Below are positions 1 through 5,616 of a DNA stretch of 6,287 nucleotides, piece by piece. Location: contig JARICB010000108.1 in assembly GCA_029264225.1 (NCBI GenBank), forward strand, positions 1 through 6,287. Reading direction: 5' to 3'. Below the pieces are notes generated by a model. The model ran no database searches, was not told the origin of the DNA, and saw nothing but the letters and a program-made list of their open reading frames with translations. How positions within the stretch are numbered: the stretch's first letter is position 1; every line of letters begins with the position of its first letter. This stretch comes from Nocardioides sp. (GTDB taxonomy: Bacteria > Actinomycetota > Actinomycetes > Propionibacteriales > Nocardioidaceae). A program made the translations under genes and the position numbers.

Positions 1-375
1 GATCATCAACGAGTCGTCGTCGAGCTCGGGTGGCAGGCCGGCCTCCTCGAGGCCGTCGATGATCGCGCAGGCTGCCGCGGCCTTGCCGTCACGCAGTTGA
101 CCTTCGGTGAATCGTCGGAACTCCGAGGCTGCTTCCTCGTCCTCGAGGTAGGCGCTCGGAAAGAACCGTTGCAGCACCGGGTCCTCGGGGGCGCTGGTCG
201 GACCCGAGAAGTCCATCATCGCCTCGAACGGGTCGCGTGACTCATCGGGCACGGCGCTCTCATTGCGGAGCAACTCGACGATCTGCGCGGCGAGCGAGCG
301 GAGCAGGTCGGCCTCGAAGCCGCTGAAGTTGGCGATGATCAGGCGACTCCTGCGGTGGCGGGTAAAGGCCCCCAC
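1..375 (-). CDS. DUF2017 family protein (3' end outside window)
   Basis: Reading the minus strand from a GTG at 375 gives 125 uninterrupted codons to the window edge. The C-terminal part is missing; family members are usually somewhat under 200 residues. The product has the look of DUF2017: an acidic, helical soluble protein with a segment DPVLQRFFPSAY (about residues 65-76) followed by EEAASEFRRFTEGQLR (about 80-95). The biochemical role of DUF2017 is not known. It starts 1 nt after the clpS stop codon, and an AAGG about 9 nt before the GTG lies within the end of clpS, so the two are very probably co-transcribed and translationally coupled. In other actinobacteria this gene sits between clpS and the mec/cysO/cysM sulfur-carrier cysteine synthesis genes, which would be expected left of the window. 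There is no signal peptide or membrane segment in the visible part. Family call is from remembered sequence pattern and gene context. Confidence 0.85.
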   Translation of the reverse strand, partial: MGAFTRHRRSRLIIANFSGFEADLLRSLAAQIVELLRNESAVPDESRDPFEAMMDFSGPTSAPEDPVLQRFFPSAYLEDEEAASEFRRFTEGQLRDGKAAAACAIIDGLEEAGLPPELDDDSLMI

Positions 376-376
376 G

Positions 377-673
377 TCAGCTCGCCTTCTCCATGGTCGC
401 CCACAGTCCGTATTCGTGCATGGCCTGCACGTCGCGCTCCATCTCCTCGCGGCTGCCCGTCGAGACCACGGACCGCCCGTCGTTGTGGACCTTCATCATC
501 AGCTTGGTGGCCACCTTCTCGTCGTAGCCGAAGTACTTGCGGAAGACGTAGGTGACGTAGGACATCAGGTTGACCGGGTCGTTCCACACGATGGTCACCC
601 ATGGCTTGGCCAAAAAGGTGATCTCGTCGGGAGTCACGGTCGGTTCGACCTCGACAGGGCTTGCGGTGGACAC
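377..673 (-). CDS. clpS: ATP-dependent Clp protease adaptor ClpS
   Basis: ClpS is a cytosolic adaptor that binds proteins with destabilising N-terminal residues and hands them to the ClpC/ClpA unfoldase of the Clp protease (N-end rule). The 98-residue product has the typical size and core: [16 protein letters not shown] (residues 25-40), [16 protein letters not shown] (48-63), [17 protein letters not shown] (66-82) and a terminal [10 protein letters not shown]31 and D32 match the N-degron-binding Asn-Asp of the E. coli protein, H63 matches its conserved His, and P33 replaces the second Asp as is usual in actinobacteria. I chose the GTG at 673 because it gives a standard short flexible N-terminus. 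An in-frame GTG at 733 would add 20 atypical residues ([14 protein letters not shown]) and falls inside a palindromic repeat. No clear Shine-Dalgarno precedes 673; a CACGAT hexamer 6 nt upstream could be a -10 for a leaderless transcript. It is followed after 1 nt by the DUF2017 gene. Confidence 0.95.
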   Translation of the reverse strand: MSTASPVEVEPTVTPDEITFLAKPWVTIVWNDPVNLMSYVTYVFRKYFGYDEKVATKLMMKVHNDGRSVVSTGSREEMERDVQAMHEYGLWATMEKAS

Positions 674-723
674 GTCGTCATCGTGGCACAGACACGCGAA
701 CAGATCTCGTTGCCGTCGAGCTG

Positions 724-779
724 GACTGGTCACTTGGAGGTGTCTGCGCGACCCTCAGGAGACCTCCGAGTGCCCACTC
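724..779. repeat. Interrupted palindrome, left copy (about 56 bp)
   Basis: The arms are gactggtcacttggagg (724-740) and cctccgagtgcccactc (763-779), 14 of 17 positions complementary, around a 22-nt centre. The match can be extended a few bases inward (tgtct against aggaga). The right arm encodes the last residues and stop codon of the DUF559-like gene, and the left arm lies upstream of clpS. A second copy in the same orientation is at 1774-1828. Similarity between the copies also includes gtcgag just before the left arm (715-720 and 1771-1776, with six extra bases in this copy) and the tc after the right arm. There is no T-run after it on either strand, so it is not a canonical intrinsic terminator, though the RNA hairpin could still end or stabilise the upstream transcript. 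REP-like element is my best reading. Confidence 0.75.
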
Positions 780-1702
780 TCAGGCAGTCGCAACCGCCGG
801 CGAAGCCGTTCGATGCCGGCGGGGGTGAACAGCGACTCCTTCAGCAACGCGTGCCAGGCCCGGATTCGCGCCGGGTCATGCGGTCGACCCAGCGCCTGGT
901 CGGCATCAGCCAGGATGCGCACGCCCTGGTGCAGCACGTCTTCGCGGGTGTAGCCGCGGCGTACCCAGTCATGGCGTCCGAGCCGGCGCTCGCGCTGGTG
1001 ATCCTTGCGAAGCTGCGGCCGGGTGAGGTGATCGGCGCCGTCGTATTCGTGCAGGTCGCGGGTGCCTACCAACCAGAGGTCGCCGCGGGCGAGGAACCGA
1101 CCGTGCTCGTCGTGCACCTCGTGCTGGGGTCGCACGTCGACCTCGCACACCTCATGCAGCCGGCGCATCAAGGTTTCGAAGATCGACTCGCTCAAGGGAT
1201 GCGCCGCCTCGCAGGCCGCACCGAGTCGGCGCGCGCCGCGGGTGCGGGCCGGCAGCCCCGCGCGGAGACCGGCGACCGAGAGGTGTCCAGCGTGCAACGC
1301 CGCATCGACCAGGCAGGTCAGGTCGAGTTCCTCCAGGTCTCGCGCACAGGCGAGGAGAGCACGGACCGGGTCGTCCACCCACACACCGTGACGTTGCCAG
1401 GGTCGGATCGTGGAGCGCCGGATCGCCACCAGGCCGACGCGACGGATGCGAGCCTGCGCAGGTACGGCGACGAACACCGGCAGTCCCTCAGGCAGCGGCG
1501 GTAACCACCAGTGATGCAGTCGCGCCGCAGTCAGATGGGTGAACGCCGACCCTTCAGGGAGCACCGCCTGCCAGGCCAGCAACTCGGCGAGGAACCGGTC
1601 GTGAGCGTCGACGTGGCGGCGTACTCCCCTGGTCACGGCAACCCAATCGCTGCTGACCCACTGGCCACGGGTGGTCAGCAGAATGGGCTCGACCTCCGGC
1701 AT
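755..1702 (-). CDS. DUF559/AbiEi-like protein with PD-(D/E)XK-type C-terminal domain
   Basis: The 315-residue soluble protein resembles the large actinobacterial group annotated as DUF559-domain or 'type IV toxin-antitoxin AbiEi family' proteins. The N-terminal half (about 20-160) carries the AbiEi-like pattern LLAWQAVLPEGSAFTHLTAARLHHW (given here by its position 41-65). The C-terminal half (about 170-265) has a Vsr/DUF559-like nuclease fold pattern: E172/E176 in a helix, D208 (RGDLW), E219-Y-D221-G with H225, then RKDHQRERRLGRHDWVRRGY-type strand-helix sequence. The third catalytic position is Asp instead of the usual Lys, as seen in DUF559 relatives, so nuclease activity is uncertain. The usual N-terminal winged helix of many relatives is short or absent. 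The ATG at 1702 has GAGG 8 nt upstream (minus strand); an extension to 1843 would cross the right palindrome and reads as junk. The final residues ESGHSEVS are encoded by the left palindrome. No partner toxin gene is adjacent. Function unknown; defence or DNA processing is speculative. Confidence 0.75.
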   Translation of the reverse strand: MPEVEPILLTTRGQWVSSDWVAVTRGVRRHVDAHDRFLAELLAWQAVLPEGSAFTHLTAARLHHWWLPPLPEGLPVFVAVPAQARIRRVGLVAIRRSTIRPWQRHGVWVDDPVRALLACARDLEELDLTCLVDAALHAGHLSVAGLRAGLPARTRGARRLGAACEAAHPLSESIFETLMRRLHEVCEVDVRPQHEVHDEHGRFLARGDLWLVGTRDLHEYDGADHLTRPQLRKDHQRERRLGRHDWVRRGYTREDVLHQGVRILADADQALGRPHDPARIRAWHALLKESLFTPAGIERLRRRLRLPESGHSEVS

Positions 1703-1710
1703 CCGACCAG

Positions 1711-1714
1711 CCTC
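1711..1714 (-). promoter_or_regulatory. Ribosome binding site for the DUF559-like gene
   Basis: GAGG on the minus strand, 8 nt before the ATG at 1702. It decides the start of the DUF559-like gene in favour of 1702 over the longer open frame that begins at 1843. Confidence 0.55.
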
Positions 1715-1754
1715 GACGGCTCCGCCTGGCCCGGCAACCGCGAGTCTGTCGGCC

Positions 1755-1763
1755 TGTGGACAA
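1755..1763 (-). other. DnaA-box-like 9-mer
   Basis: The minus strand reads TTGTCCACA, identical to the actinobacterial DnaA-box consensus as I remember it. It is a single site 10 bp from the right palindrome and about 53 bp upstream of the DUF559-like start. No cluster of boxes, AT-rich stretch or dnaA/dnaN gene is present, so this is not an origin. It could be a regulatory DnaA site, part of the cassette, or chance. Confidence 0.4.
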
Positions 1764-1773
1764 GGGGTACGTC

Positions 1774-1828
1774 GAGTGGTCACTGGGAGGGGTCCGAGGG
1801 GGCGCATCCGACCTCCGAGTGACCACTC
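1774..1828. repeat. Interrupted palindrome, right copy (55 bp)
   Basis: The arms are gagtggtcactgggagg (1774-1790) and cctccgagtgaccactc (1812-1828), 16 of 17 positions complementary, around a 21-nt G-rich centre. Each arm is itself a near palindrome, AGTG-N2-CACT, with the two inner centres 43 bp apart. It sits between the divergent DUF559-like and crotonase genes and is a second copy of the element at 724-779. It could be a REP-like hairpin, a recombination or insertion end, or a paired operator for a dimeric regulator. The sequence alone does not separate these. Confidence 0.85.
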
Positions 1829-1829
1829 T

Positions 1830-1846
1830 CGGGTGTGGTTCACCCG
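1830..1846. repeat. Small hairpin overlapping the crotonase promoter
   Basis: CGGGTG (1830-1835), 5-nt centre, CACCCG (1841-1846): a perfect 6-bp inverted repeat directly after the right palindrome. It overlaps the proposed -35 element (1839-1844), so it could be an operator for the crotonase gene. Its short length means chance is possible. Confidence 0.35.
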
Positions 1847-1868
1847 CGGTGGGCGTCGGGACTAGCCT
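1839..1868 (+). promoter_or_regulatory. Probable leaderless promoter of the PaaG-like gene
   Basis: TTCACC (1839-1844), an 18-bp spacer and TAGCCT (1863-1868), which fits the -10 pattern TANNNT. The ATG follows 7 nt later at 1876 and no Shine-Dalgarno is visible, so the transcript probably begins at or next to the start codon. This arrangement is common in actinobacteria. Confidence 0.5.
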
Positions 1869-1875
1869 CGCGGAC

Positions 1876-2646
1876 ATGTCCGACCTCGTGACCGACCTTG
1901 CCGACGGTGTGCTCACCCTGCGCTTCAACCGGCCGGAGGTGCTGAACGCCCTGTCCGCCGAGATGTCGCTCGGGCTCTCGAGTGCTCTGGAGGATGCGGT
2001 CAGCCGCGACGAGGTGAGAGCCGTCGTGATCACAGGCTCGGACGGATCGTTCAGCACCGGTGCCGACATCAGCGGCACCGATGCCCACGAACGCTTCGAC
2101 GTGCGGGCATTGGATGCCGCCAACCGGATGGTGCGCGCCATCGTGCAACTGGACAAACCCGTGCTGGCCGGTGTCAACGGCATTGCCGCCGGCGTCGGTA
2201 CCAGTATCGCCCTCGCCGCCGACATCATCGTGGCGAGCGAGTCGGCCGCGTTCCTGCTCGCGTTCTCCCGGGTCGGGCTGATGCCCGACGGCGGAGCGAC
2301 GGCCACGATCGCCGCCAGCGTCGGCCGGGCGCGAGCCATGCGCATGGCGCTGTTGGCCGAGCCGCTGACCGGGACCGAGGCGTTCGAAACCGGGCTGGTC
2401 ACCCATCTGGTGCCCGACGCCGAGTTCGACGACCGAGTCGCCCAGCTGGCACGTCGACTCGCCAACGGGGCGCCGTTGGCCTTCGCCGCGACGAAGAAGG
2501 CCATCAACGCAGCGACGCTCCCCCATCTCGACGGCGCACTCGAACGCGAGCGCACCGGCCAGTCGGTCCTCCTGCGCACGGGCGACGTGGCCGAGGGTAT
2601 GCGGGCGTTCTCAAAGAAGCGGCGACCACGTTTCAGCGGCGCCTGA
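1876..2646 (+). CDS. Enoyl-CoA hydratase/isomerase (PaaG-like crotonase)
   Basis: This 256-residue crotonase-fold protein is of standard length. It would act on a CoA thioester in the cytosol, in fatty acid or aromatic (phenylacetate-type) degradation. Oxyanion-hole segments are visible as FSTGAD (59-64) and NGIAAGVGTSIAL (101-113). The two glutamates of classical enoyl-CoA hydratase are absent: the first falls at S110 or thereabouts and the second at a Phe. Instead it has FSRVGLMPDGGAT (130-142) with D138, and ends in AFSKKRRPRFSGA, matching the PaaG branch (E. coli FSKLGLIPDCGGT and AFLAKRSPQFTGK). In that branch the Asp of PDxGG is the reported catalytic residue of double-bond isomerisation, so an isomerase is likelier than a hydratase. 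Its substrate cannot be told; no other phenylacetate genes are nearby. The ATG at 1876 is preferred because an upstream in-frame stretch crosses the palindrome and promoter. It is transcribed alone and meets DUF1697 stop to stop. Confidence 0.88.
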   Translation: MSDLVTDLADGVLTLRFNRPEVLNALSAEMSLGLSSALEDAVSRDEVRAVVITGSDGSFSTGADISGTDAHERFDVRALDAANRMVRAIVQLDKPVLAGVNGIAAGVGTSIALAADIIVASESAAFLLAFSRVGLMPDGGATATIAASVGRARAMRMALLAEPLTGTEAFETGLVTHLVPDAEFDDRVAQLARRLANGAPLAFAATKKAINAATLPHLDGALERERTGQSVLLRTGDVAEGMRAFSKKRRPRFSGA

Positions 2647-3180
2647 TCAGCACCACTTCTGAGCCAGGGTGGTGACGACGTTGTAGTTGCGGTTGGTGGC
2701 CACTCCGAGGACCTTCGCGACGTTGAGCGGGTCGACCTCACCCTGCTGATAGCTGGCGCCCAACAGCACGTGGGCAGCCCGACCCCGGATCACGACCCGA
2801 TGCTCGCCGGTCGAGCGGGCCTCGATGGTCTTGGCCGTCTCGCCGGTGAGTGGCTGCTTGAGCAGGTAGATGTAGTGCCGGGCGAGCTCGCGTTCGGCGT
2901 ACAACTCCTCCGCGTCGGCGGCGATCGCGGCGAACTCGGCCTGGGTAAAGACGATCGTCGGCACCTCGAAACCTGCGGTCTTGGCGAACGCCGCCTCCAG
3001 CGTCTGCGCCACCTTCTCCGGAGAGCGAAGACGTGAAGTGACCCGCACGTTGCCGGTGTTGAGGTAGGTCTCGACTTCACTGAAACCCGCGTCTTCGCAG
3101 GCCCCCTTGATCTCGTCCTTGGGGAAGCGTCGCTTCGCGCCGAGGTTGATTGCGCGAAGGAATGCGATGTACGTCGACAT
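2647..3180 (-). CDS. DUF1697 domain-containing protein
   Basis: The 177-residue protein matches the DUF1697 family at typical length. It opens with MSTYIAFLRAINLGAKRRFP (1-20; family form TYIAFLRGINVGG), continues with GFSEVETYLNTGNVRVTS (32-49; family form TYIQSGNV), and closes with ATNRNYNVVTTLAQ (161-174; family form RNWNT...L). It is probably cytosolic, with no signal peptide or membrane segment. Family function is unknown. The ATG at 3180 is chosen because the N-terminal family motif starts right there. The longer frame to 3360 runs through the start of the divergent binding-protein gene. A GGGG just before the ATG is too close to be a good Shine-Dalgarno. Its stop codon directly abuts the stop of the PaaG-like gene, and only 40 bp separate its start from the transporter operon. 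Confidence 0.9.
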   Translation of the reverse strand: MSTYIAFLRAINLGAKRRFPKDEIKGACEDAGFSEVETYLNTGNVRVTSRLRSPEKVAQTLEAAFAKTAGFEVPTIVFTQAEFAAIAADAEELYAERELARHYIYLLKQPLTGETAKTIEARSTGEHRVVIRGRAAHVLLGASYQQGEVDPLNVAKVLGVATNRNYNVVTTLAQKWC

Positions 3181-3207
3181 TTCCCCATCATGGCCCGCCG
3201 CGCGCAC

Positions 3208-3213
3208 TAAGGT
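3208..3213 (+). promoter_or_regulatory. Candidate -10 box of the ABC transporter operon
   Basis: TAAGGT fits TANNNT and ends 7 nt before the ATG at 3221, the same geometry as at the PaaG-like gene. No convincing -35 is seen at 16-18 bp upstream. The overlapping AAGGTG, 6 nt from the ATG, could instead be a ribosome binding site, so leaderless start and Shine-Dalgarno readings compete. Confidence 0.4.
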
Positions 3214-3220
3214 GACCGGC

Positions 3221-4006
3221 ATGAATATTCGCCCCTTCGCCGTAGGCCTGTCCGCCCTCGTTCTCGCCGCGACTGTCGCCGGCTGCGCCAAGGACGACAC
3301 GTCCACGACCACTGAGTCCGGCGTCAAGCTGGTCAAGGCCGGCACGCTGACCATCTGCACGCACCTGCCCTACGAGCCGTTCGAGTTCACCGAAGGCGAC
3401 GAGGTGGTCGGCTTCGACCCCGACGTGCTCAAGATCGCCGCCGACGCCGAAGGCTGGGACACCACTGTGGTCGACATCGGCTGGGAGACGATCGTCTCCG
3501 GCGAGGCTCTCAACACCGGGCAGTGCGACGTCGCGACCGGCGCCATGTCGATCACTGACGAGCGCGTCGCAGTGATGGACTTCTCCGACCAGTACTTCGA
3601 GGCCAAGCAGGCCCTGATGATGAAGGCCGGCGCCGGCTACACCGAGCTTGCCGACCTGTCCGGCAAGTCGATCGCCGTCCAGGACGGCACCACCGGTGCG
3701 GACTTCACCCGCGAGAACGCCCCCAAGGACGCGAAGATCATCTCGTTCGAGGACTCCGCACTGATGCAGCAAGCGGTCAAGACCGGCAAGGCCGACGCCG
3801 GTGTCAACGACAACGGCCTGCTCAACTACTTCGCCAGCCAGAACCCGGATGTCGAGGTCGGCGCCGAGTTCGAGACCGGCGATGTCTATGGCTTCTCGGT
3901 GAAGAAGGACAGCAACGACGAACTCCTCAAGGTGATCAACACCGCAATCGCCAGCGACGAGGCCGACGCGGTCTACGAGAAGTGGTTCGGCACCGCCGCG
4001 AAGTGA
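3221..4006 (+). CDS. Amino acid ABC transporter substrate-binding lipoprotein (family 3)
   Basis: The 261-residue binding protein captures a polar amino acid outside the membrane and delivers it to the permease. A lipoprotein signal peptide is clear: MNIR, a hydrophobic stretch to residue 20 and lipobox VAGC with lipidated C22. The mature domain is SBP_bac_3: LTICTHLPYEPFEF (43-56), GFDPDVLKIAADAEG (64-78; the family signature with Pro in place of the usual aliphatic residue), DVATGAMSITDERVAVMDFS (103-122) with R115 expected to hold the ligand carboxylate, VQDGTTGADF (153-162), and VNDNGLL (195-201) with D197 expected to hold the amino group. C46 and C102 may form a disulfide. Ligand identity cannot be fixed; glutamine, glutamate, arginine and similar are possible. 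ATG 3221 is fixed by the signal peptide. It is first gene of the operon, with 47 nt before the permease. Confidence 0.93.
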   Translation: MNIRPFAVGLSALVLAATVAGCAKDDTSTTTESGVKLVKAGTLTICTHLPYEPFEFTEGDEVVGFDPDVLKIAADAEGWDTTVVDIGWETIVSGEALNTGQCDVATGAMSITDERVAVMDFSDQYFEAKQALMMKAGAGYTELADLSGKSIAVQDGTTGADFTRENAPKDAKIISFEDSALMQQAVKTGKADAGVNDNGLLNYFASQNPDVEVGAEFETGDVYGFSVKKDSNDELLKVINTAIASDEADAVYEKWFGTAAK

Positions 4007-4040
4007 TGTCTGCGCCCGTCTGACCTACTTCCAAGATCAC

Positions 4041-4045
4041 AGGAG
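4041..4045 (+). promoter_or_regulatory. Ribosome binding site of the permease gene
   Basis: AGGAG 8 nt before the ATG at 4054, in the 47-nt gap after the binding-protein gene. The gap has no terminator-like hairpin, which supports read-through from the binding-protein gene. Confidence 0.7.
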
Positions 4046-4053
4046 CCATCCCC

Positions 4054-4845
4054 ATGGCGAGTCCCCGCCAGCGTGCCGCGAGGTGGCGCTACATCCAGTA
4101 CGCCGTCCTCCTGCTCATCCTGGTGGGGATCCTGTTCGTCACTGACTGGGCCGAACTCCAAAGGGCCTTCTTCGACTGGGAGATCGTCAAGGCTCAGTTC
4201 CCAAGGGTGATCACGATCGCCCTGAAGAACACTCTCATCTACACCGCGTGCGGCTTCACGTTCGGACTGGTGTTGGGGCTGATCCTGGCCCTGATGCGAC
4301 TCTCGAGCGTGGGGCCGTACCGGTGGATCGCCACCACCATCATCGAGATCTTCCGGGGGCTTCCGGCACTCGTGGTGTTCATCGCCCTGGACGTCGGCCT
4401 GAGCCTGGCGTTCCCCGGCCGCGAGATTCCGTTCGGCAACCTGGGCATCGTCACCCTGGCGCTGGGGCTGGTCGGTGGCGCCTACATGGCTGAGACCATT
4501 CGAGCCGGTATCCAGGCGGTGCCCAAGGGCCAGTTCGAAGCCGCGCGCTCCCTGGGCATGTCCCACTCGCGGGCGATGATCAGCGTGGTCGTACCTCAGG
4601 CCTTCCGGATCATCCTGCCGCCACTGACCAACGAGTTGATCCTGCTGACCAAGGACTCCTCGCTGGTCTACGTGCTGGGCCTGGCGTTGAGCGGCTACGA
4701 GCTCACCAAATTCGGTCGTGACGGCATGAACCAGTCCGCCAACCTGACCCCGATCATCGTGATCGGCCTGTGTTACCTGCTGATCACGGTGCCGCTGTCG
4801 ATCGTCGTACGCCGCATGGAAAGTCGCGCCGAGAGGGCCCGCTGA
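4054..4845 (+). CDS. Amino acid ABC transporter permease (HisM/GlnP family)
   Basis: The 263-residue integral membrane subunit forms the translocation path of the importer. Hydrophobic segments are visible at about 15-30, 58-81, 97-119, 130-147, 176-190 (after the coupling loop), 203-214 and 233-253. The family hallmarks are [11 protein letters not shown] (54-64), [10 protein letters not shown] (100-109; usual form RGTPLLVQ) and the EAA coupling loop [14 protein letters not shown], beginning at E162 with G168 and ending in IILPP (187-190 region), which contacts the ATPase. An extra first membrane segment ahead of the canonical five, followed by [13 protein letters not shown], is typical of actinobacterial members. 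With a single permease gene in the operon, the channel is presumably a homodimer. The start has a good ribosome binding site, and the stop overlaps the ATPase start. Confidence 0.93.
   Translation: MASPRQRAARWRYIQYAVLLLILVGILFVTDWAELQRAFFDWEIVKAQFPRVITIALKNTLIYTACGFTFGLVLGLILALMRLSSVGPYRWIATTIIEIFRGLPALVVFIALDVGLSLAFPGREIPFGNLGIVTLALGLVGGAYMAETIRAGIQAVPKGQFEAARSLGMSHSRAMISVVVPQAFRIILPPLTNELILLTKDSSLVYVLGLALSGYELTKFGRDGMNQSANLTPIIVIGLCYLLITVPLSIVVRRMESRAERAR
4831..4837 (+). promoter_or_regulatory. Ribosome binding site of the ATPase gene
   Basis: GAGAGGG within the end of the permease gene, 7 nt before the ATG at 4845. The stop and start overlap as TGATG, so translation of the two subunits is probably coupled. 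Confidence 0.6.
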
Positions 4846-5612
4846 TGACCACTGAGCAGAGCACCTACGAGACCCGGCGAAGCGACGCTGCCATCGATGT
4901 GCAGCAGTTGCACAAATACTTCGGCGACAACGAGGTGCTCAAGGGCATCGACTTCCACGTCAACAACGGCCAGGTCGTGTGCGTGGTGGGCCCGTCGGGA
5001 TCGGGCAAGTCGACGTTGTTGCGCTGCGTCAACCTGCTGGAGATACCTACCAAGGGGAAGATCTTCGTCGAGGGTGTGGAGATCACCGACCCGGACGCCG
5101 ACGTCGACAAGCTCCGTTCCCGCATCGGCATCGTGTTCCAGAGTTTCAACCTGTTCCCGCACATGACCGTGCTGCGCAACCTGACCATCTCCCAGCAGAA
5201 GGTCAAGAAGCGCTCCAAGGACGAGGCAGTCGAGATCGCCCGCCGGAATCTGGAGAAGGTAGGCCTGTCCGAGAAGGAGGCGGCCTACCCGGCCCACCTC
5301 TCCGGCGGCCAACAGCAGCGCGTCGCGATTGCTCGGGCACTGTCGATGGATCCGGACATGATGCTCTTCGACGAGCCGACCTCAGCCCTCGACCCTGAGC
5401 TGGTCGGCGACGTGCTCGCCGTAATGAAGGACCTGGCGCGCGAGGGCATGACGATGATGGTCGTGACCCACGAGATGGGCTTCGCCCGCGAGGTCGGGGA
5501 CCGGGTCGTCTTCATGGACGGCGGCGTGATCGTCGAGGAGGGCAACCCGACCGACGTGCTGTCCAACCCCCAGCACGAGCGCACGAAGTCCTTCTTGTCC
5601 AAGGTGCTCTGA
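4845..5612 (+). CDS. Amino acid ABC transporter ATP-binding protein (GlnQ/HisP family)
   Basis: The 255-residue cytosolic ATPase powers the importer. All nucleotide-binding motifs are intact: Walker [10 protein letters not shown] (49-57), Q-loop Q99 in [15 protein letters not shown], signature LSGGQQQR (152-159), Walker [10 protein letters not shown] with D176 and catalytic E177, D-loop SALD (180-183) and H-loop H209 in [11 protein letters not shown]. The wording [12 protein letters not shown] and [20 protein letters not shown] is characteristic of the polar amino acid subgroup. An N-terminal tail of about 16 residues precedes the domain. The ATG at 4845 is chosen for its ribosome binding site and the 1-nt overlap with the permease stop; the frame is open upstream but reads as permease shadow. 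It is the last gene of the operon, and its stop is 4 bp from the stop of the convergent ArgP-like gene. Confidence 0.96.
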   Translation: MTTEQSTYETRRSDAAIDVQQLHKYFGDNEVLKGIDFHVNNGQVVCVVGPSGSGKSTLLRCVNLLEIPTKGKIFVEGVEITDPDADVDKLRSRIGIVFQSFNLFPHMTVLRNLTISQQKVKKRSKDEAVEIARRNLEKVGLSEKEAAYPAHLSGGQQQRVAIARALSMDPDMMLFDEPTSALDPELVGDVLAVMKDLAREGMTMMVVTHEMGFAREVGDRVVFMDGGVIVEEGNPTDVLSNPQHERTKSFLSKVL

Positions 5613-5616
5613 GGGC

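Noticed and set aside
674..733. 20-residue N-terminal extension of ClpS from the GTG at 733
   Set aside because: The added residues do not resemble ClpS N-termini, the start lies inside the palindrome and has no ribosome binding site.
724..779. Canonical intrinsic terminator of the DUF559-like gene
   Set aside because: A strong stem is possible but no T-run follows on either strand, and a near-identical element at 1774-1828 lies between 5' ends of divergent genes, where a terminator is not expected.
263..1504. 413-codon plus-strand open frame
   Set aside because: It runs antisense through DUF2017, clpS and the DUF559-like gene, with low-complexity Arg/Ala/His-rich wording and no family resemblance. 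Long shadow frames are expected at this GC content.
1755..1763. Replication origin
   Set aside because: A single DnaA-like box with no cluster, no AT-rich unwinding region and no origin-linked genes.
1703..1843. 47-residue N-terminal extension of the DUF559-like protein
   Set aside because: It would be encoded by the palindrome and intergenic DNA; the ATG at 1702 has a GAGG at good spacing.
1554..2741. 395-codon minus-strand open frame
   Set aside because: Antisense to the PaaG-like gene; Ser/Arg/Ala-rich shadow sequence that also crosses the palindrome and the DUF1697 end.
3181..3220. LysR-type operator (T-N11-A) for the ArgP-like regulator in front of the importer operon
   Set aside because: No convincing dyad is visible in the 40-bp gap; the motif is too loose to call by eye.
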